Position numbers and translations under genes: made by a program. Below are positions 45,702-57,768 of a DNA stretch of 64,000 nt, one piece after another. Below the pieces are notes generated by a model. The model saw only the letters and a list, made by a program, of their open reading frames with translations. It was not told the origin of the DNA and did no database searches. Position 1 is the first letter of the stretch, and every line of letters starts with the position of its first letter. The stretch lies in NCBI GenBank assembly GCA_963846475.1, contig CAWJVZ010000003.1, forward strand, positions 248,001 through 312,000. The letters run 5' to 3'. Origin of the DNA: DASWJZ01 sp963846475. Lineage in GTDB: Bacteria > Pseudomonadota > Alphaproteobacteria > Rhizobiales > Afifellaceae.

Positions 45702-46321
45702 AGACGGAAGGCCTCAGCGAGGCGGAGATCAACGCCAAGCACGCCGAAAAAATGCGCCGCAAGAAGGAGGCGCGCGACAAGATCATCGCGACCAAGACGA
45801 TCGAGAAGGGCCTGCTGATCGTCCACACCGGAAAGGGCAAGGGCAAGTCGACGGCCGCCTTCGGACTGGTCTTCCGGGCGCTCGGCAACGGCATGAAGGT
45901 CGGTATCGTACAGTTCGTGAAAGGACGCTGGCAGACCGGCGAACGAGCCGCGCTGGAGAAATTCGGCGATCAGGTCACGATCAATACGATGGGCGAAGGC
46001 TTCACCTGGGAAACGCAGGACCGCGCTCGCGACATCGCCGCCGCCCGCGCCGCGTGGGAGAAGGCCAAGGCGCTAATCATCGACGACGAGCACCGCCTGG
46101 TCGTTCTCGACGAGCTCAACATCGTGCTCCGCTACGACTATCTCGATCTCGCCGAGGTGCTGGAGGTGCTGCAGGCACGGCCGCCGATGAAACACGTCGT
46201 CGTCACCGGCCGTAATGCGCGCGATGAGCTCATCGAAGCGGCCGATCTGGTCACAGAAATGGAGCAGATAAAGCACCCGTTCCGGTCGGGGGTGAAGGCG
46301 CAGGTGGGAATCGAGTTCTGA
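45698..46321 (+). CDS. cobO: cob(I)yrinic acid a,c-diamide adenosyltransferase
   Basis: 207 residues starting MKTEGLSEAEINAKHAEKMR. The P-loop is VHTGKGKGKSTAAFGLVFRA, followed by KVGIVQFVKGRWQTGERAAL and LVVLDELNIVLRYDYLDL (Walker B), all typical of the CobA/CobO family. It transfers the adenosyl group from ATP to cob(I)yrinic acid diamide. It overlaps the cobN stop by ATGA. Confidence 0.96.
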   Translation: MKTEGLSEAEINAKHAEKMRRKKEARDKIIATKTIEKGLLIVHTGKGKGKSTAAFGLVFRALGNGMKVGIVQFVKGRWQTGERAALEKFGDQVTINTMGEGFTWETQDRARDIAAARAAWEKAKALIIDDEHRLVVLDELNIVLRYDYLDLAEVLEVLQARPPMKHVVVTGRNARDELIEAADLVTEMEQIKHPFRSGVKAQVGIEF

Positions 46322-46350
46322 GCGTCCCCTCGCCGCTGTGGGGAACCGAT

Positions 46351-47829
46351 GTGACAGCCGTCAGTCGGACCCCCGCGCTCATGGTCCAGGGCACCGGCTC
46401 CAATGTAGGCAAGTCGCTGATCGTAGCGGGGCTCTGCCGCGCCTTCGCCGACCGCGGTTTTCGCGTCTCGCCGTTCAAGCCGCAGAACATGTCGAACAAT
46501 GCCGGCGTCGCGGCGGATGGCGGCGAGATCGGCCGAGCGCAGATGCTGCAGGCGCGGGCGGCGCGGCTGCCGGCTTCGATTCACATGAACCCGGTGCTCC
46601 TCAAGCCGGAATCTGAGACGGGGGCGCAGGTGGTGGTTCAGGGCCGGCGCTTCGCCACGATGCGCGCGCGCGAATACGGCGCGCGCAAGGGTGAGCTCAT
46701 GCCGCGTGTGCTGGAGAGCCTGGCCCATTTGGAGGCGGCGAGCGACCTCGTCCTGATCGAGGGCGCGGGCTCGCCGGCAGAGATCAATCTGCGCGCCGGC
46801 GATATCGCCAATATGGGCTTCGCTGAGGCTGCCAATGTCCCGGTGATCCTGGTCGGCGATATCGACCGCGGCGGCGTGATCGCCGCGCTGGTCGGCACCC
46901 ATGCGGTACTGCAGCCGGCTGAGCGGTCCCGCATAAAAGCTTTTTTGATCAACCGCTTCCGCGGCGACCCTTCGCTCTTCGATGAAGGAGTTTCTGAGAT
47001 CGCCCGCCGTACTGGCTGGGCTTCACTCGGCGTTGTCCCTGATTTTCCGGATGCGCGGCTTCTTCCGGCCGAGGACGTGCTGGGTCTGGGTGGCAGCGCG
47101 GCCAAACCGGGCGCGCGCCTCAGAATCGCCGTTCCGCGCCTGCCCCGCATCTCCAATTTCGACGATCTCGATCCGCTCCGGGTCGAGCCGGAGGTCGAGG
47201 TGCTACTGATCGAACCCGGCCAAGCCATTCCCGGCGATTGCGACCTCGTCCTGCTGCCCGGCTCAAAGTCGACCATTGCCGATCTGGAGGCGCTGAAACG
47301 CGAGGGCTGGGACATCGACATTGTTGCGCATCGCCGCCGCGGCGGGGCCGTTCTCGGCCTCTGCGGCGGTTTCCAGATGCTCGGCCACAGCATTGCCGAT
47401 CCGCAGGGCGTCGAGGGCCGCCCGGGCACGGTGCCTGGTATCGGCCTGCTTGCGGTCGACACGGTGCTGACCGGCGAGAAGACGACGCAGCCGGTCACCG
47501 GCCGCCATGTCGGCTCAGGGGAAACTATTGCCGGCTATGAAATCCACCTCGGCCGGACGGAAGGCGCAGATTGTGAGCGGCCGCTCCTGGACATGGGCGG
47601 GCGCCCGGATGGCGCCGTGTCGGCAGACGGCCTGGTCGCCGGTACCTATGTGCACGGCCTTTTCGCCAGCGATGCCTTTCGCCGCGCTTTCCTGCGGAAG
47701 CTTGGCGCCCGCTCCTCTGCCGCATACGACACCGGAGTGGAGGCCGCCCTCGACGGCCTGGCGGCGCATCTAGCCGCTCACCTCGATCTGAAAAAAATCC
47801 TCTCTATCGCCCGGTCCAGAGGGCGGTGA
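46351..47829 (+). CDS. cobQ: cobyric acid synthase
   Basis: 492 residues from GTG at 46351 (an ATG 3 bases upstream reads straight into TGA). N-terminal dethiobiotin-synthetase-like domain: VQGTGSNVGKSLIVAGLCRA and SPFKPQNMSNNAGVAADGGE. C-terminal class I glutamine amidotransferase domain: LLPGSKSTIADLEAL, then GGAVLGLCGGFQMLGHSIAD with the catalytic Cys, and GTYVHGLFASDAFR with the His. It amidates four side chains of adenosylcobyrinic acid diamide. Its last 26 bases overlap the convergent cobD. Confidence 0.96.
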   Translation: MTAVSRTPALMVQGTGSNVGKSLIVAGLCRAFADRGFRVSPFKPQNMSNNAGVAADGGEIGRAQMLQARAARLPASIHMNPVLLKPESETGAQVVVQGRRFATMRAREYGARKGELMPRVLESLAHLEAASDLVLIEGAGSPAEINLRAGDIANMGFAEAANVPVILVGDIDRGGVIAALVGTHAVLQPAERSRIKAFLINRFRGDPSLFDEGVSEIARRTGWASLGVVPDFPDARLLPAEDVLGLGGSAAKPGARLRIAVPRLPRISNFDDLDPLRVEPEVEVLLIEPGQAIPGDCDLVLLPGSKSTIADLEALKREGWDIDIVAHRRRGGAVLGLCGGFQMLGHSIADPQGVEGRPGTVPGIGLLAVDTVLTGEKTTQPVTGRHVGSGETIAGYEIHLGRTEGADCERPLLDMGGRPDGAVSADGLVAGTYVHGLFASDAFRRAFLRKLGARSSAAYDTGVEAALDGLAAHLAAHLDLKKILSIARSRGR

Positions 47830-48790
47830 AGGCGCCCAATATCGTGGCGGCGAGAAGTAGGCCCCAAGCCCAGTCAATCAGCCGGACCGCGGCGCGAATA
47901 TCGGCTGGGCCAGCCTCGCGGCGTCCGCCCGGGTTGAGCCAGGCGCCCTCGATCGCCGCATCGCCGTACCGCCGCGGCCCCCCGAGGGCAAAGCCGAGCG
48001 CGCCCGCCGTCGCCGCCTCGGGCCAGCCTGCATTTGGCGATTTGTGCAGCTTGGAGTCGCGCAGCGCGCAGGCTATCGCCTCGCGTGGATTGCCGCCCGC
48101 GATTGCCGCCGCAGCGGCAATGAGGAACGCCGAGAACCGCGCGGGGAGGAAATTGAGAACATCATCGAGACGCGCTGCTGCCCAGCCGAATGCCTCGTAG
48201 CGCGGCGAGCGGTGGCCGATCATCGAATCGGCCGTACTGACGATTTTGAAGACAATAAGTCCCGGCAGGCCGAAAAGTGCGTAGCAGAGGGCGGGTGCCA
48301 CCACGCCATCAGAAAAGTTCTCCGCCGCGGACTCGATCGCTGCGCGCGCGACGGCCGCTTCATCCAGAGCCGAAACGTCGCGGCCGACGATTCTGGCCAC
48401 GGCCGTCCGGGCCGCCGGCAGCCCGCCGGTCGTCAGGGCGTCCGCTACGGCCGAGACGTGGTCGACCAAGCTCTTCTGCGCGAGCAGGATTGATACGACG
48501 ATCGCCTCGGCTGCAAAGCCGAACGGCATGGCGGCCAGCCCAACCTCCACAAGCCTTGCGGCCGCTCCGCCGGCCAGCACCAGGACGAATACCGCAAGAG
48601 CACCGCGCCGCCGGCGCGCCCGAAACGACGCGCCAGATACGTTCAGCCGCGCATCAAATCTATCGATCGCTTGGCCGATGAGCACGACGGGATGCGGGGC
48701 GCGGCGCCACAGCCATTCTGGATCGCCAACCAGCCGGTCGAGCAGCAGCGCCGCGGCGAGCACCGGCAGCGTCCAGGCGAACGAAGTCAC
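47804..48790 (-). CDS. cobD: adenosylcobinamide-phosphate synthase (CbiB/CobD)
   Basis: 328 residues from GTG at 48790 (VTSFAWTLPVLAAALLLDRL, initiator read as Met). Integral membrane protein with GDPEWLWRRAPHPVVLIGQA near the N-terminus, AIESAAENFSDGVVAPALCY in the middle and SPNAGWPEAATAGALGFALG, all characteristic of CbiB. It joins the aminopropanol arm to cobyric acid. It is convergent with cobQ and overlaps its end; control by the riboswitch is therefore unlikely. Longer frames up to 49723 are shadows. Confidence 0.95.
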   Translation of the reverse strand: MTSFAWTLPVLAAALLLDRLVGDPEWLWRRAPHPVVLIGQAIDRFDARLNVSGASFRARRRRGALAVFVLVLAGGAAARLVEVGLAAMPFGFAAEAIVVSILLAQKSLVDHVSAVADALTTGGLPAARTAVARIVGRDVSALDEAAVARAAIESAAENFSDGVVAPALCYALFGLPGLIVFKIVSTADSMIGHRSPRYEAFGWAAARLDDVLNFLPARFSAFLIAAAAAIAGGNPREAIACALRDSKLHKSPNAGWPEAATAGALGFALGGPRRYGDAAIEGAWLNPGGRREAGPADIRAAVRLIDWAWGLLLAATILGAFTALWTGR

Positions 48791-48863
48791 GCGGGCCCGT
48801 TCCTGACGGGGCGCGCCTCGGCTTCTTGTGATCGGCGCCTCCGTCTGGTAACGCCACGGTGAA

Positions 48864-48937
48864 GGCCTCGTGGCGGAGTGGTGACGCAGCGGACTGCAAA
48901 TCCGCGCACCCCGGTTCGATTCCGGGCGAGGCCTCCA
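48864..48937 (+). tRNA. tRNA-Cys (anticodon GCA)
   Basis: 74 bases with encoded CCA: acceptor GGCCTCG/CGAGGCC, anticodon arm GCGGACTGCAAATCCGC (anticodon GCA), T arm CCCGGTTCGATTCCGGG. Confidence 0.97.
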
Positions 48938-49024
48938 GCGCTTCCGCGTTGCAGCCGCTCCACCTTGTGCTCCCGCCATGCGGGCCCTAGAACCGCGCCG
49001 GCTCGATAGTCGGATCCCGATCTC

Positions 49025-49690
49025 ATGGACGATTTTGCCGCGCTTCGGCAGCGCATGGTGGATAACCAGATTCGGCCCAGCGAGGTCACGGATCACGACG
49101 TCATCAAGGCGTTTCTTTCGGTGCCGCGCGAAGAATTCGTCAATCCCGCCGAGCGGCCGTTCGCCTATGCCGATCGCGATCTCCGCATGGGCGGCCCGAC
49201 CGGCTCGCCGCGCATGATGATGACGCCGGTGCACCTTGCGCGTCTCGTCCAGAAGCTTAACCGCGGGCCCGAGGCCAAAGTGCTGGTGATCGGCTGCGGC
49301 ACCGGCTATTCGGCCGCGATTCTCGGGCGGTTGGCAGGCCGCGTGATCGCCGTCGAAGAAGACGACGCTCTCGCCGTCCAGGCTCGGCAGCTTCTGGAAG
49401 ACATTGGGGCCGCAAACGTCGCGGTCGTCTCTGGCCCCCTGGTTGCAGGCTTTCCGGCCGAAGCGCCGTATGAGGCGATTCTTGTCGACGGCGCAGTCGA
49501 GGTGCTCCCCGGCGCGCTGATCCGGCAGCTGAAACCTGACGGCGTGCTCGGCGTGATCGAGCGCGACGATCGGCTGAGCCGCGCCATGGTTTACGAGCGG
49601 ATCGGCGACGACGCGGGTAAATGGCCGCTCTTCGAGGCCTCGGCGGCGTTGCTGCCGGGCTTTGAACGAAAGCGCGAATTCGTCTTCTGA
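49025..49690 (+). CDS. pcm: protein-L-isoaspartate O-methyltransferase
   Basis: 221 residues starting MDDFAALRQRMVDNQIRPSE, the normal opening of alphaproteobacterial members. Motif I is AKVLVIGCGTGYSAAILGRL, preceded by FVNPAERPFAYADRDL; the substrate-loop region is GSPRMMMTPVHLARLV. It methylates isoaspartyl residues in damaged proteins. It precedes tolC, popZ and valS on the same strand, the usual Hyphomicrobiales order. Confidence 0.93.
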   Translation: MDDFAALRQRMVDNQIRPSEVTDHDVIKAFLSVPREEFVNPAERPFAYADRDLRMGGPTGSPRMMMTPVHLARLVQKLNRGPEAKVLVIGCGTGYSAAILGRLAGRVIAVEEDDALAVQARQLLEDIGAANVAVVSGPLVAGFPAEAPYEAILVDGAVEVLPGALIRQLKPDGVLGVIERDDRLSRAMVYERIGDDAGKWPLFEASAALLPGFERKREFVF

Positions 49691-49851
49691 CCCCGTTGGG
49701 TTCGGTATAACGACCTGTTGCAAATCCGTCGCGGTCGTGCGGCAATGTCCGAGGCAGGCGGCGGACGCGGGTGCAACGGCGTTCGAAGGTGCTAGGATTT
49801 GAGGTCCGGCACCGTTCTGTCGGCCGGGTTAGTTGCGTAAACGAGGGCACC

Positions 49852-51220
49852 GTGTATCGTCGTAGCTCGTTGTTGTTGGTGGCCTTGAGCGCTCTCGCCC
49901 TGATCGGGTATCCGCGCTCCGTGCCCGCCGAGACGATCACGCAGGCCCTCGCATCGGCTTACAGCTCCAATCCGGAAATCAACTCTGCGCGAGCGCAGAC
50001 GCGGTCGGTCGACGAAGACGTGCCGATTGCTCGCGCCGGGAACCGCCCCACGATTTCAGGCTTCAGCACTGTCACCGGCCAGAGAACCGACACGCCGGGC
50101 TTGTCAGGCGATTATTTCACCTCCAGCGGCACCATCGGCATCGAAGTGACGCAGAACGTGTTCCGCGGATTTCGCACGCGCAACGCCATCCGGCGATCGC
50201 AGACCGGTGTATTGGCCAGCCGGGAGATTCTGCGCAACACGGTGCAGAACGTCCTTTTCGACGCTGCCGCAGGCCTACATGGACGTGGTGCGCGATGCGG
50301 CGACGCTGGATATAAGGCGCGCCAATGTCACCTTTCTCGCCGAGCAGGTGCGCGCCGCGCAGGAGCGCTTCAATGTCGGCGAGAATACGCGGACCGACGT
50401 GGCGCAGACGCGGGCGCGCCTCGCGTCGGCGCGCGCGGCGGTGAGTCTGGCGGAAGCCAATCTGGCGACGAGCCGCGCGACCTACCGGCGCATCGTCGGG
50501 CACGAACCCAGCCGCCTGTCCGGCGGCTTCCCGTTCGGCCGGCTCGTTCCGAACCGGCTGCCCCAGGCGATCACGATTGGCCAGAACGGCCACCCCGTCA
50601 TTCTCGCGGCCATCCACCAGGCGGACTCGCAGGCTTTCGCCGTCAAGCAGATCGAAGGCGAATTGCTGCCGACCGTGAGCATCGGCGGCACGATCCAGCA
50701 CAACGAAAGCTTCGACACTGCCATTGACCCGAATACGGCGACCATCACCGGCCGCGTGTCCATTCCGCTCTACCAGGGCGGTGCCGTCGCGGCGCAGGTG
50801 CGCCAGGCGAAGGAGCTCTACGGCCGCAGCAAGATCGAGATCGACCTCACGCGCGACCAGGTGCGCGCCGCCGTCGTCACCGCCTGGGCGCAGGTGGAGG
50901 CCGCACGCGGCGCCATCGCGGCGGCGCAGGAAGGCGTCGAGGCCGCCGAGATCGCCCTGACGGGTGTCCAGGAAGAGCAGCGGGTCGGCCAGCGTACGAC
51001 CCTGGACGTCCTCGACCAGCAGCAGGAGCTCCTCAATGCGCAGGTAACGTTGATCGTCGCTCAGCATGACCAGGTGGTTGCCGCCTTTGCGCTCCTCTCC
51101 GCGATGGGGCGCCTCACTGCCGAGCATCTCCGCCTGCCGACCAAAGCCTATGACCCGGTCGAACACTATGACGCCGTGGAGGACAAGTGGTTCGGCGTGC
51201 GAACGCCCGACGGCCGCTGA
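49852..51220 (+). pseudogene. tolC: TolC-family outer-membrane efflux protein, one frameshift
   Basis: Start is probably GTG at 49852, giving a signal peptide (LLLVALSALALIGYPRSVPA, cleaved near AET). The mature protein starts ITQALASAYSSNPEINSARA, typical of TolC repeats. At about 50267 one extra C in GACGCTGCCGCAGG shifts the frame; after correction the protein continues QAYMDVVRDAATLDIRRANV to VAAFALLSAMGRLTAEHLRL. The shape fits two beta-strand/helix-hairpin repeats, about 455 residues. TolC forms the outer-membrane channel of tripartite pumps and type I secretion. One clean single-base insertion suggests a consensus error or recent lesion. Confidence 0.87.
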
Positions 51221-51338
51221 GGCCCGGCGATCTTCCGGTGCGATTTCCACGAAGCTTTTCGTAAACGCGCCATGCTCGTTTAATCTGTGAGCGCGATTCG
51301 CAATCGAATCGGCGACTGCGGCTCAGCGGAGAACTGAA

Positions 51339-51947
51339 ATGGCCAATCCGAGCACGGCGCACGAGCCGTCCATGGAGGAGATCCTGGCGTCCATCCGCCA
51401 GATCATCTCGGAGGATGGCGCGGCCTCGACTGCGGCAGGCGCTGAAACGGACACTGTGGCCAGCACCGAGGATCCAGGCGCGGAAAATCCGACGTCAGCT
51501 GCGGCAGAATCCGCGCCATCCGTCGCTCGCGCCGAATTTGCTCCTGCCCAAGGGGACGGAATGAAGCCGCAGACTGTCGATAGCCCGGCCAGACCCGCTC
51601 AACAGCAAGCCTCCCAGATTACCGCCTCCGCGCCGGCGGCAGAGACGCTACGCCGGCCCGAGTTGGAGCCGGCTGCGCGCGAGGCTCGGCCGCCTGAGCC
51701 CGCGCAACGCACCAGCAGGGCACCGGAAGAGAAGAACCTCCTGTCCTCGCATTCTGATGCGGCGGTATCCGGCGCGTTCAGTGCGCTGGCGCACACCATC
51801 CTGGCGCAGAACGCGCGCACGCTTGAGGATCTGGTCGTCGAGATGCTGCAGCCGATGTTGCGCGACTGGTTGGACGAGAATTTGCCGTCGCTGGTGGAGC
51901 GCCTCGTCAAAGAAGAGATCGAGCGGGTGTCGCGCGGCCGTCGTTGA
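51339..51947 (+). CDS. popZ: PopZ-family (DUF2497) polar organising protein
   Basis: 202 residues. The N-terminal helix EPSMEEILASIRQIISEDGA and the C-terminal helical part LEDLVVEMLQPMLRDWLDEN with LPSLVERLVKEEIERVSRGR are both hallmarks of PopZ. They flank an Ala/Pro/Glu-rich disordered linker of about 110 residues. PopZ forms a polar matrix that tethers the chromosome origin and cell-cycle proteins in alphaproteobacteria. Confidence 0.93.
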   Translation: MANPSTAHEPSMEEILASIRQIISEDGAASTAAGAETDTVASTEDPGAENPTSAAAESAPSVARAEFAPAQGDGMKPQTVDSPARPAQQQASQITASAPAAETLRRPELEPAAREARPPEPAQRTSRAPEEKNLLSSHSDAAVSGAFSALAHTILAQNARTLEDLVVEMLQPMLRDWLDENLPSLVERLVKEEIERVSRGRR

Positions 51948-52012
51948 CCCTCATCGCCTAAATCCCTGGTCGTAGCGCGTTGCCCTGCGGCGCGCTCTTA
52001 GCTTGCCCTCAG

Positions 52013-52041
52013 TTGACAGGCACGAAGGCGGTTAGTTTAAC
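52013..52041 (+). promoter_or_regulatory. candidate sigma70 promoter of valS
   Basis: A perfect -35 hexamer TTGACA (52013-52018), a 17-base spacer, and TTTAAC (4 of 6 matches to TATAAT) at 52036-52041, 25 bases before the valS ATG. This suggests valS is not only read from the popZ promoter. Confidence 0.5.
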
Positions 52042-52066
52042 CACCGCCGCCACTCCCGAGACGGAC

Positions 52067-54769
<2,703 letters not shown>

Positions 54770-55031
54770 CGGCTAAGGGCTGCGCTGGGCCGGTTCCGCT
54801 TTCCTTTCCGCCTGGGGGGCCTTGGTGCCTGAGGCAGTTGAGAATGTGCACTGGTCGCGGGGGTTCGGCCAGTATTGCGGCCGAACCGACGACCGCTTCT
54901 ACCGGAAGTATGAAGCGCGCGTTGCGCGGCGCTTTCCGCCACCTGGCCTCGTGGCCGCAAACGGCCCGGGCTTGGCGTCGCTCCGCCACGCTATTTGAGG
55001 GCCAGCGCGCCGGCGGCCGCTTGGGGTGTGG

Positions 55032-55129
55032 CCGTTCTGCGACAGCCGTTGCGAATTGGGTTCAGAGCGGGCTGCACCCCCCTTTGCGCGTTCCACAACA
55101 ATGTCTGTCCAGCCGTCACGTGACGGGGA
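55032..55129 (+). repeat. degenerate remnant similar to the sequence upstream of ilvD and to the ilvD 5' end
   Basis: CCGTTCTGCGACAGCCGTTG at 55032 matches CCGTTCTGCCACAGCTGTTG at 58243, and GTCTGTCCAGCCGTCACGTG at 55103 matches ilvD codons at 58465. The gap 54770-55221 contains no intact gene. Confidence 0.6.
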
Positions 55130-55369
55130 TAGAGTTCGCCTACCTGCGGCGGCCAAGCCCTTGATCTTCCTGCCGCCACGAAAACGTGACTAGGAAAGTT
55201 ATCCTCGTCCTGAAAACCTGTGCTATATCCCTCCTGCCGCTCTTCACCGGAGGGTCTGTGGTAGCTACCGGAGCTCCATGGGAAGGGCGGGCGGCCCCCG
55301 CGGCTGAGCCGGTTTTCCGGACCGGCGCTTCCCCGGGAGGCCCCGAGAGCTTCGCCCGACCGGCACTAG

Positions 55370-56218
55370 GCTGAATCGACATTCAGGTGATCCACACTGT
55401 AACGGCAGCCAAGTGTAGGAAAGCCCTGAGGTTTTCCGGATTGCGGTCGTATCGGGTTGCGATGCGACGGAACTGTTTGAGCTTGTTGACGGTGCGCTCG
55501 ATGAGGTTGCGCTGCTTGTAGAGGTGCGGATCGAAGGCGCGAGGGCGCATGCTGCAGGTTCGGGGTGGGATCACGGCTGCGGCTCCGACAGCCTCGACGG
55601 CATCGAGGAAGGTTCGGCTGTCGTAGCCTTTGTCGCCGATCACCCGAAGCGGGGAGAAGCCGGCAATCAGATTGTGAGCTTGTGTGACATCGCTGACTTG
55701 GCCGCCGGTCAAGATGAAGCGGACCGGCCTGCCGCGGCCATCGACGGCAAGATGGATCTTGGTGCTCAGCCCTCCTCGGGAGCGCCCCAGAGCCGGATTT
55801 TGAGCCCCCCTTTTCCAGTCGCGGCCTGCTGGTGCGCGCGGACAATGGTGGTGTCGATCATCAGGTAATCGTTCTCCCGATCTCTGGTGAGATCCTCGAA
55901 GATACGGTCCCAGACGCCCTTAGCCGCCCAGCGCGCGAAGCGCTTATGCACGCTCTTGAACTTACCGTAGCGCTCCGGCAGATCGGACCATCGGGCCCCC
56001 GAGCGCAGCACCCACAGCACGCCGTTGACGAAATTACGGTTGTCCGCAGCGGTCCGGCCTGGGTCGCTTGCCTTGCCGGGCAAGAACGGCTCAATTCGAT
56101 GCCACTGTGCTTCCGACAGTTCGTATCGCTTGGCCATGGCCCGTGCTCCGAATCATCTGATCCGGAACACAAGGAATCACCGCCCCATCCTCTCGTGAAT
56201 CCTGAATGTCGATACGCC
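55370..56218 (-). mobile_element. IS5-family (IS427-like) insertion sequence, copy 2, inverted
   Basis: 849 bases, the same length and ends as copy 1 (37362-38210) but in the opposite orientation. CTAG flanks at 55366-55369 and 56219-56222. It occupies exactly the same CTAG of the host repeat as copy 1. Confidence 0.93.
55383..56137 (-). CDS. IS5-family transposase (copy 2), made by -1 frameshifting
   Basis: Same two-frame organisation as copy 1: frame A 56137-55766 (MAKRYELSEAQWHRIEPFLP) and frame B ending at 55383 (RNLIERTVNKLKQFRR). The only difference that I see is a synonymous C/T change in the Ile codon of HRIEP. The slippery AAAAGGGGGG run is conserved, so the element should be active. 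Confidence 0.9.
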
Positions 56219-56336
56219 CTAGGACCGGTCTGTCGCGGTGTGCGGCTTTAAACCCGGAGGATCGCTTCGGCTTGATCCGACGATGGGGGAAGCGCGGAGG
56301 AATGGGGCCTGATAAGCCGCGCGGACTCCCCACCGT

Positions 56337-57584
56337 TTAGCAAGCGCTTTTTTGACTTGCCGCTGCGGTGGCGAACAGGGTGCGGCTGGCGAGCATGGCG
56401 CAGGCAACGGCGAGCAGACGGTCGGCGACGGAGCGAAGCGCGCGGGCATGCGAATGGCCGCGTTGGCGCAGGGCGGCGTATTTGGCGCGGCTTCGCGGGT
56501 CGTGCTGGATGGCGGTGCGCGCCCAATGATGGACGGCGTCGCTGAGGCGGCGATGACAAGCCCGGCGGCGCAGGACGATGCGGCGCTTGCCCGACTGCTT
56601 GGTCACCGGGGCGACGCCGGACAAGCAGCGCAGCGCCTGATAGTCTCGCTCGCGCAGGGCCTCGCCGGCCTCTGCGAGCAGCGTGGCGCAGACGATCCTT
56701 CCGATGCCTGGCAGGGATCTCAGGATGGTCACGTCACGCTGCTCTTGCGGCTGCCCCGGCGCGTCCTCCTCGGGCGCAGCGAGGCTGGCGAGCAGGCGAT
56801 CGAGCTCGCCGTGCGCCTCTTTGATCTGGCGGCTGACGAGGCGCAGGCGGGGAATGAGCGTGCGGATGTGGGCGGTTGCCGCCTCGGTGGCGCCGGCGGC
56901 GACCTGGATGGGCGGCCGGCGGAGCTGCTTCAAGGCCTCGGCCGCATCGAAGCGGCGGATGCGATGCCGCTTGAGGAGCTTGGCGAGACTGGCTTGGCGG
57001 AGGCGGCGGGCCTTATCGGGCGTCGGCGCGCTCTCCCACAGTTGCAGGAACCATTCGGCGGCGAGATCATCGGCGAGCTCCAGCATGGCCGGGAAGTAGC
57101 GCCAGAGCTGGTCTCGCATGCGGTTGGCGAGACGGACCTGCTCGACGGTCAGTTCGTCGGCGATCCGCGACCATTCGCGCAGCTCGATGACCAGCGGATC
57201 GGCCGGCCGCAACGGACGCAGGCGCGGCCGGTCGGTCCTCAGCGCATCGGCCAGCACCTCGGCGTCGCGGCTGTCGTCCTTGGCGCCGGCCAGCGTGAAG
57301 CGGTCGCGGAAGCGGTCGAGCTGCTTGGGATTGACCGCGTAGACGGTGAAGCCGCGCTCCATGAGCGCCTCAACGACCGGCCCGTGCGGCACCTCGATGG
57401 CGACATGCACCGCTTGCGGCGCGGCGCCGCTCGCGGCGATCAGCCAGGCGCCCATCTCAGCCAGGCCCTCGCCGCCATGAGCGAAGCTGCGCACGCGCTT
57501 GCCGCGCCCCTGCGCATCCGACAGACAAACGACATGCGCCTGCGACGCCCAATCGACGCCGGCATACCAGATCTGTTCTTCCAT
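56337..57584 (-). CDS. IS110-family DEDD recombinase
   Basis: 416 residues; start MEEQIWYAGVDWASQAHVVC with GGGAGAGGAGC upstream. A RuvC-like domain has the DEDD residues: D11 (GVDWAS), E64 (AIEVPHG), D104 and D107 (AKDDSRDAEVLAD). The coiled-coil region follows (LVSRQIKEAHGELDRLL). The Tnp20 domain has SLPGIGRIVCATLLAEAGEA and LSGVAPVTKQSGKRR with the catalytic serine. The enzyme recombines target and donor DNA guided by a bridge RNA. The frame to 57701 is extended through the non-coding RNA region and is not the real start. Confidence 0.95.
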   Translation of the reverse strand: MEEQIWYAGVDWASQAHVVCLSDAQGRGKRVRSFAHGGEGLAEMGAWLIAASGAAPQAVHVAIEVPHGPVVEALMERGFTVYAVNPKQLDRFRDRFTLAGAKDDSRDAEVLADALRTDRPRLRPLRPADPLVIELREWSRIADELTVEQVRLANRMRDQLWRYFPAMLELADDLAAEWFLQLWESAPTPDKARRLRQASLAKLLKRHRIRRFDAAEALKQLRRPPIQVAAGATEAATAHIRTLIPRLRLVSRQIKEAHGELDRLLASLAAPEEDAPGQPQEQRDVTILRSLPGIGRIVCATLLAEAGEALRERDYQALRCLSGVAPVTKQSGKRRIVLRRRACHRRLSDAVHHWARTAIQHDPRSRAKYAALRQRGHSHARALRSVADRLLAVACAMLASRTLFATAAASQKSAC

Positions 57585-57630
57585 GCTCCTCTCCCTGTTC
57601 TCGCAACGAGCCCGCCGCGACGTCGGCCGA

Positions 57631-57768
57631 TCCCTGTACTGGCGCTCAAGGGCGCGGTCTCCCCACTGGGCCTGCAATCGCAGCCGCCAGCCGGGGCACA
57701 TGTCCGCGCGTGGTGCTCGCCGCTTTGACAGCGGCGGCGCTGGGGCGCTTCGGTCGCTCCCGGCCGGC
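57631..57768 (-). ncRNA. bridge RNA core of the IS110 element (target and donor loops)
   Basis: On the minus strand a basal stem GCCGGCCGGG/CCCGGCTGGC (57759-57768, 57686-57695) encloses a loop. The loop holds AAGCGCCCC (57742-57750, left target guide), a hairpin CGCCGCT-GTCAA-AGCGGCG, and CGCGCGG (57704-57710, right target guide). A second loop has GTGGGGAGACC (57656-57666, left donor guide), hairpin GCGC-CCTTGA-GCGC, and CCAGTACAGG (57633-57642, right donor guide). Guides match the insertion site and the element ends. The full transcript probably extends on both sides. Recognition is by hand, without a covariance search. Confidence 0.82.

Noticed and set aside
47804..49723. A 639-residue protein that extends cobD through the tRNA-Cys and pcm regions
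   Set aside because: The N-terminal 300 residues are antisense to pcm and a tRNA; CbiB homology begins at the GTG at 48790.
55103..55180. A second functional ilvD start
   Set aside because: Only a short stretch resembles the ilvD 5' end, and no frame continues into dehydratase sequence.
57585..57701. Longer IS110 transposase start at 57701
   Set aside because: The extension runs through the bridge-RNA guides and stems; family homology and a ribosome site begin at 57584.
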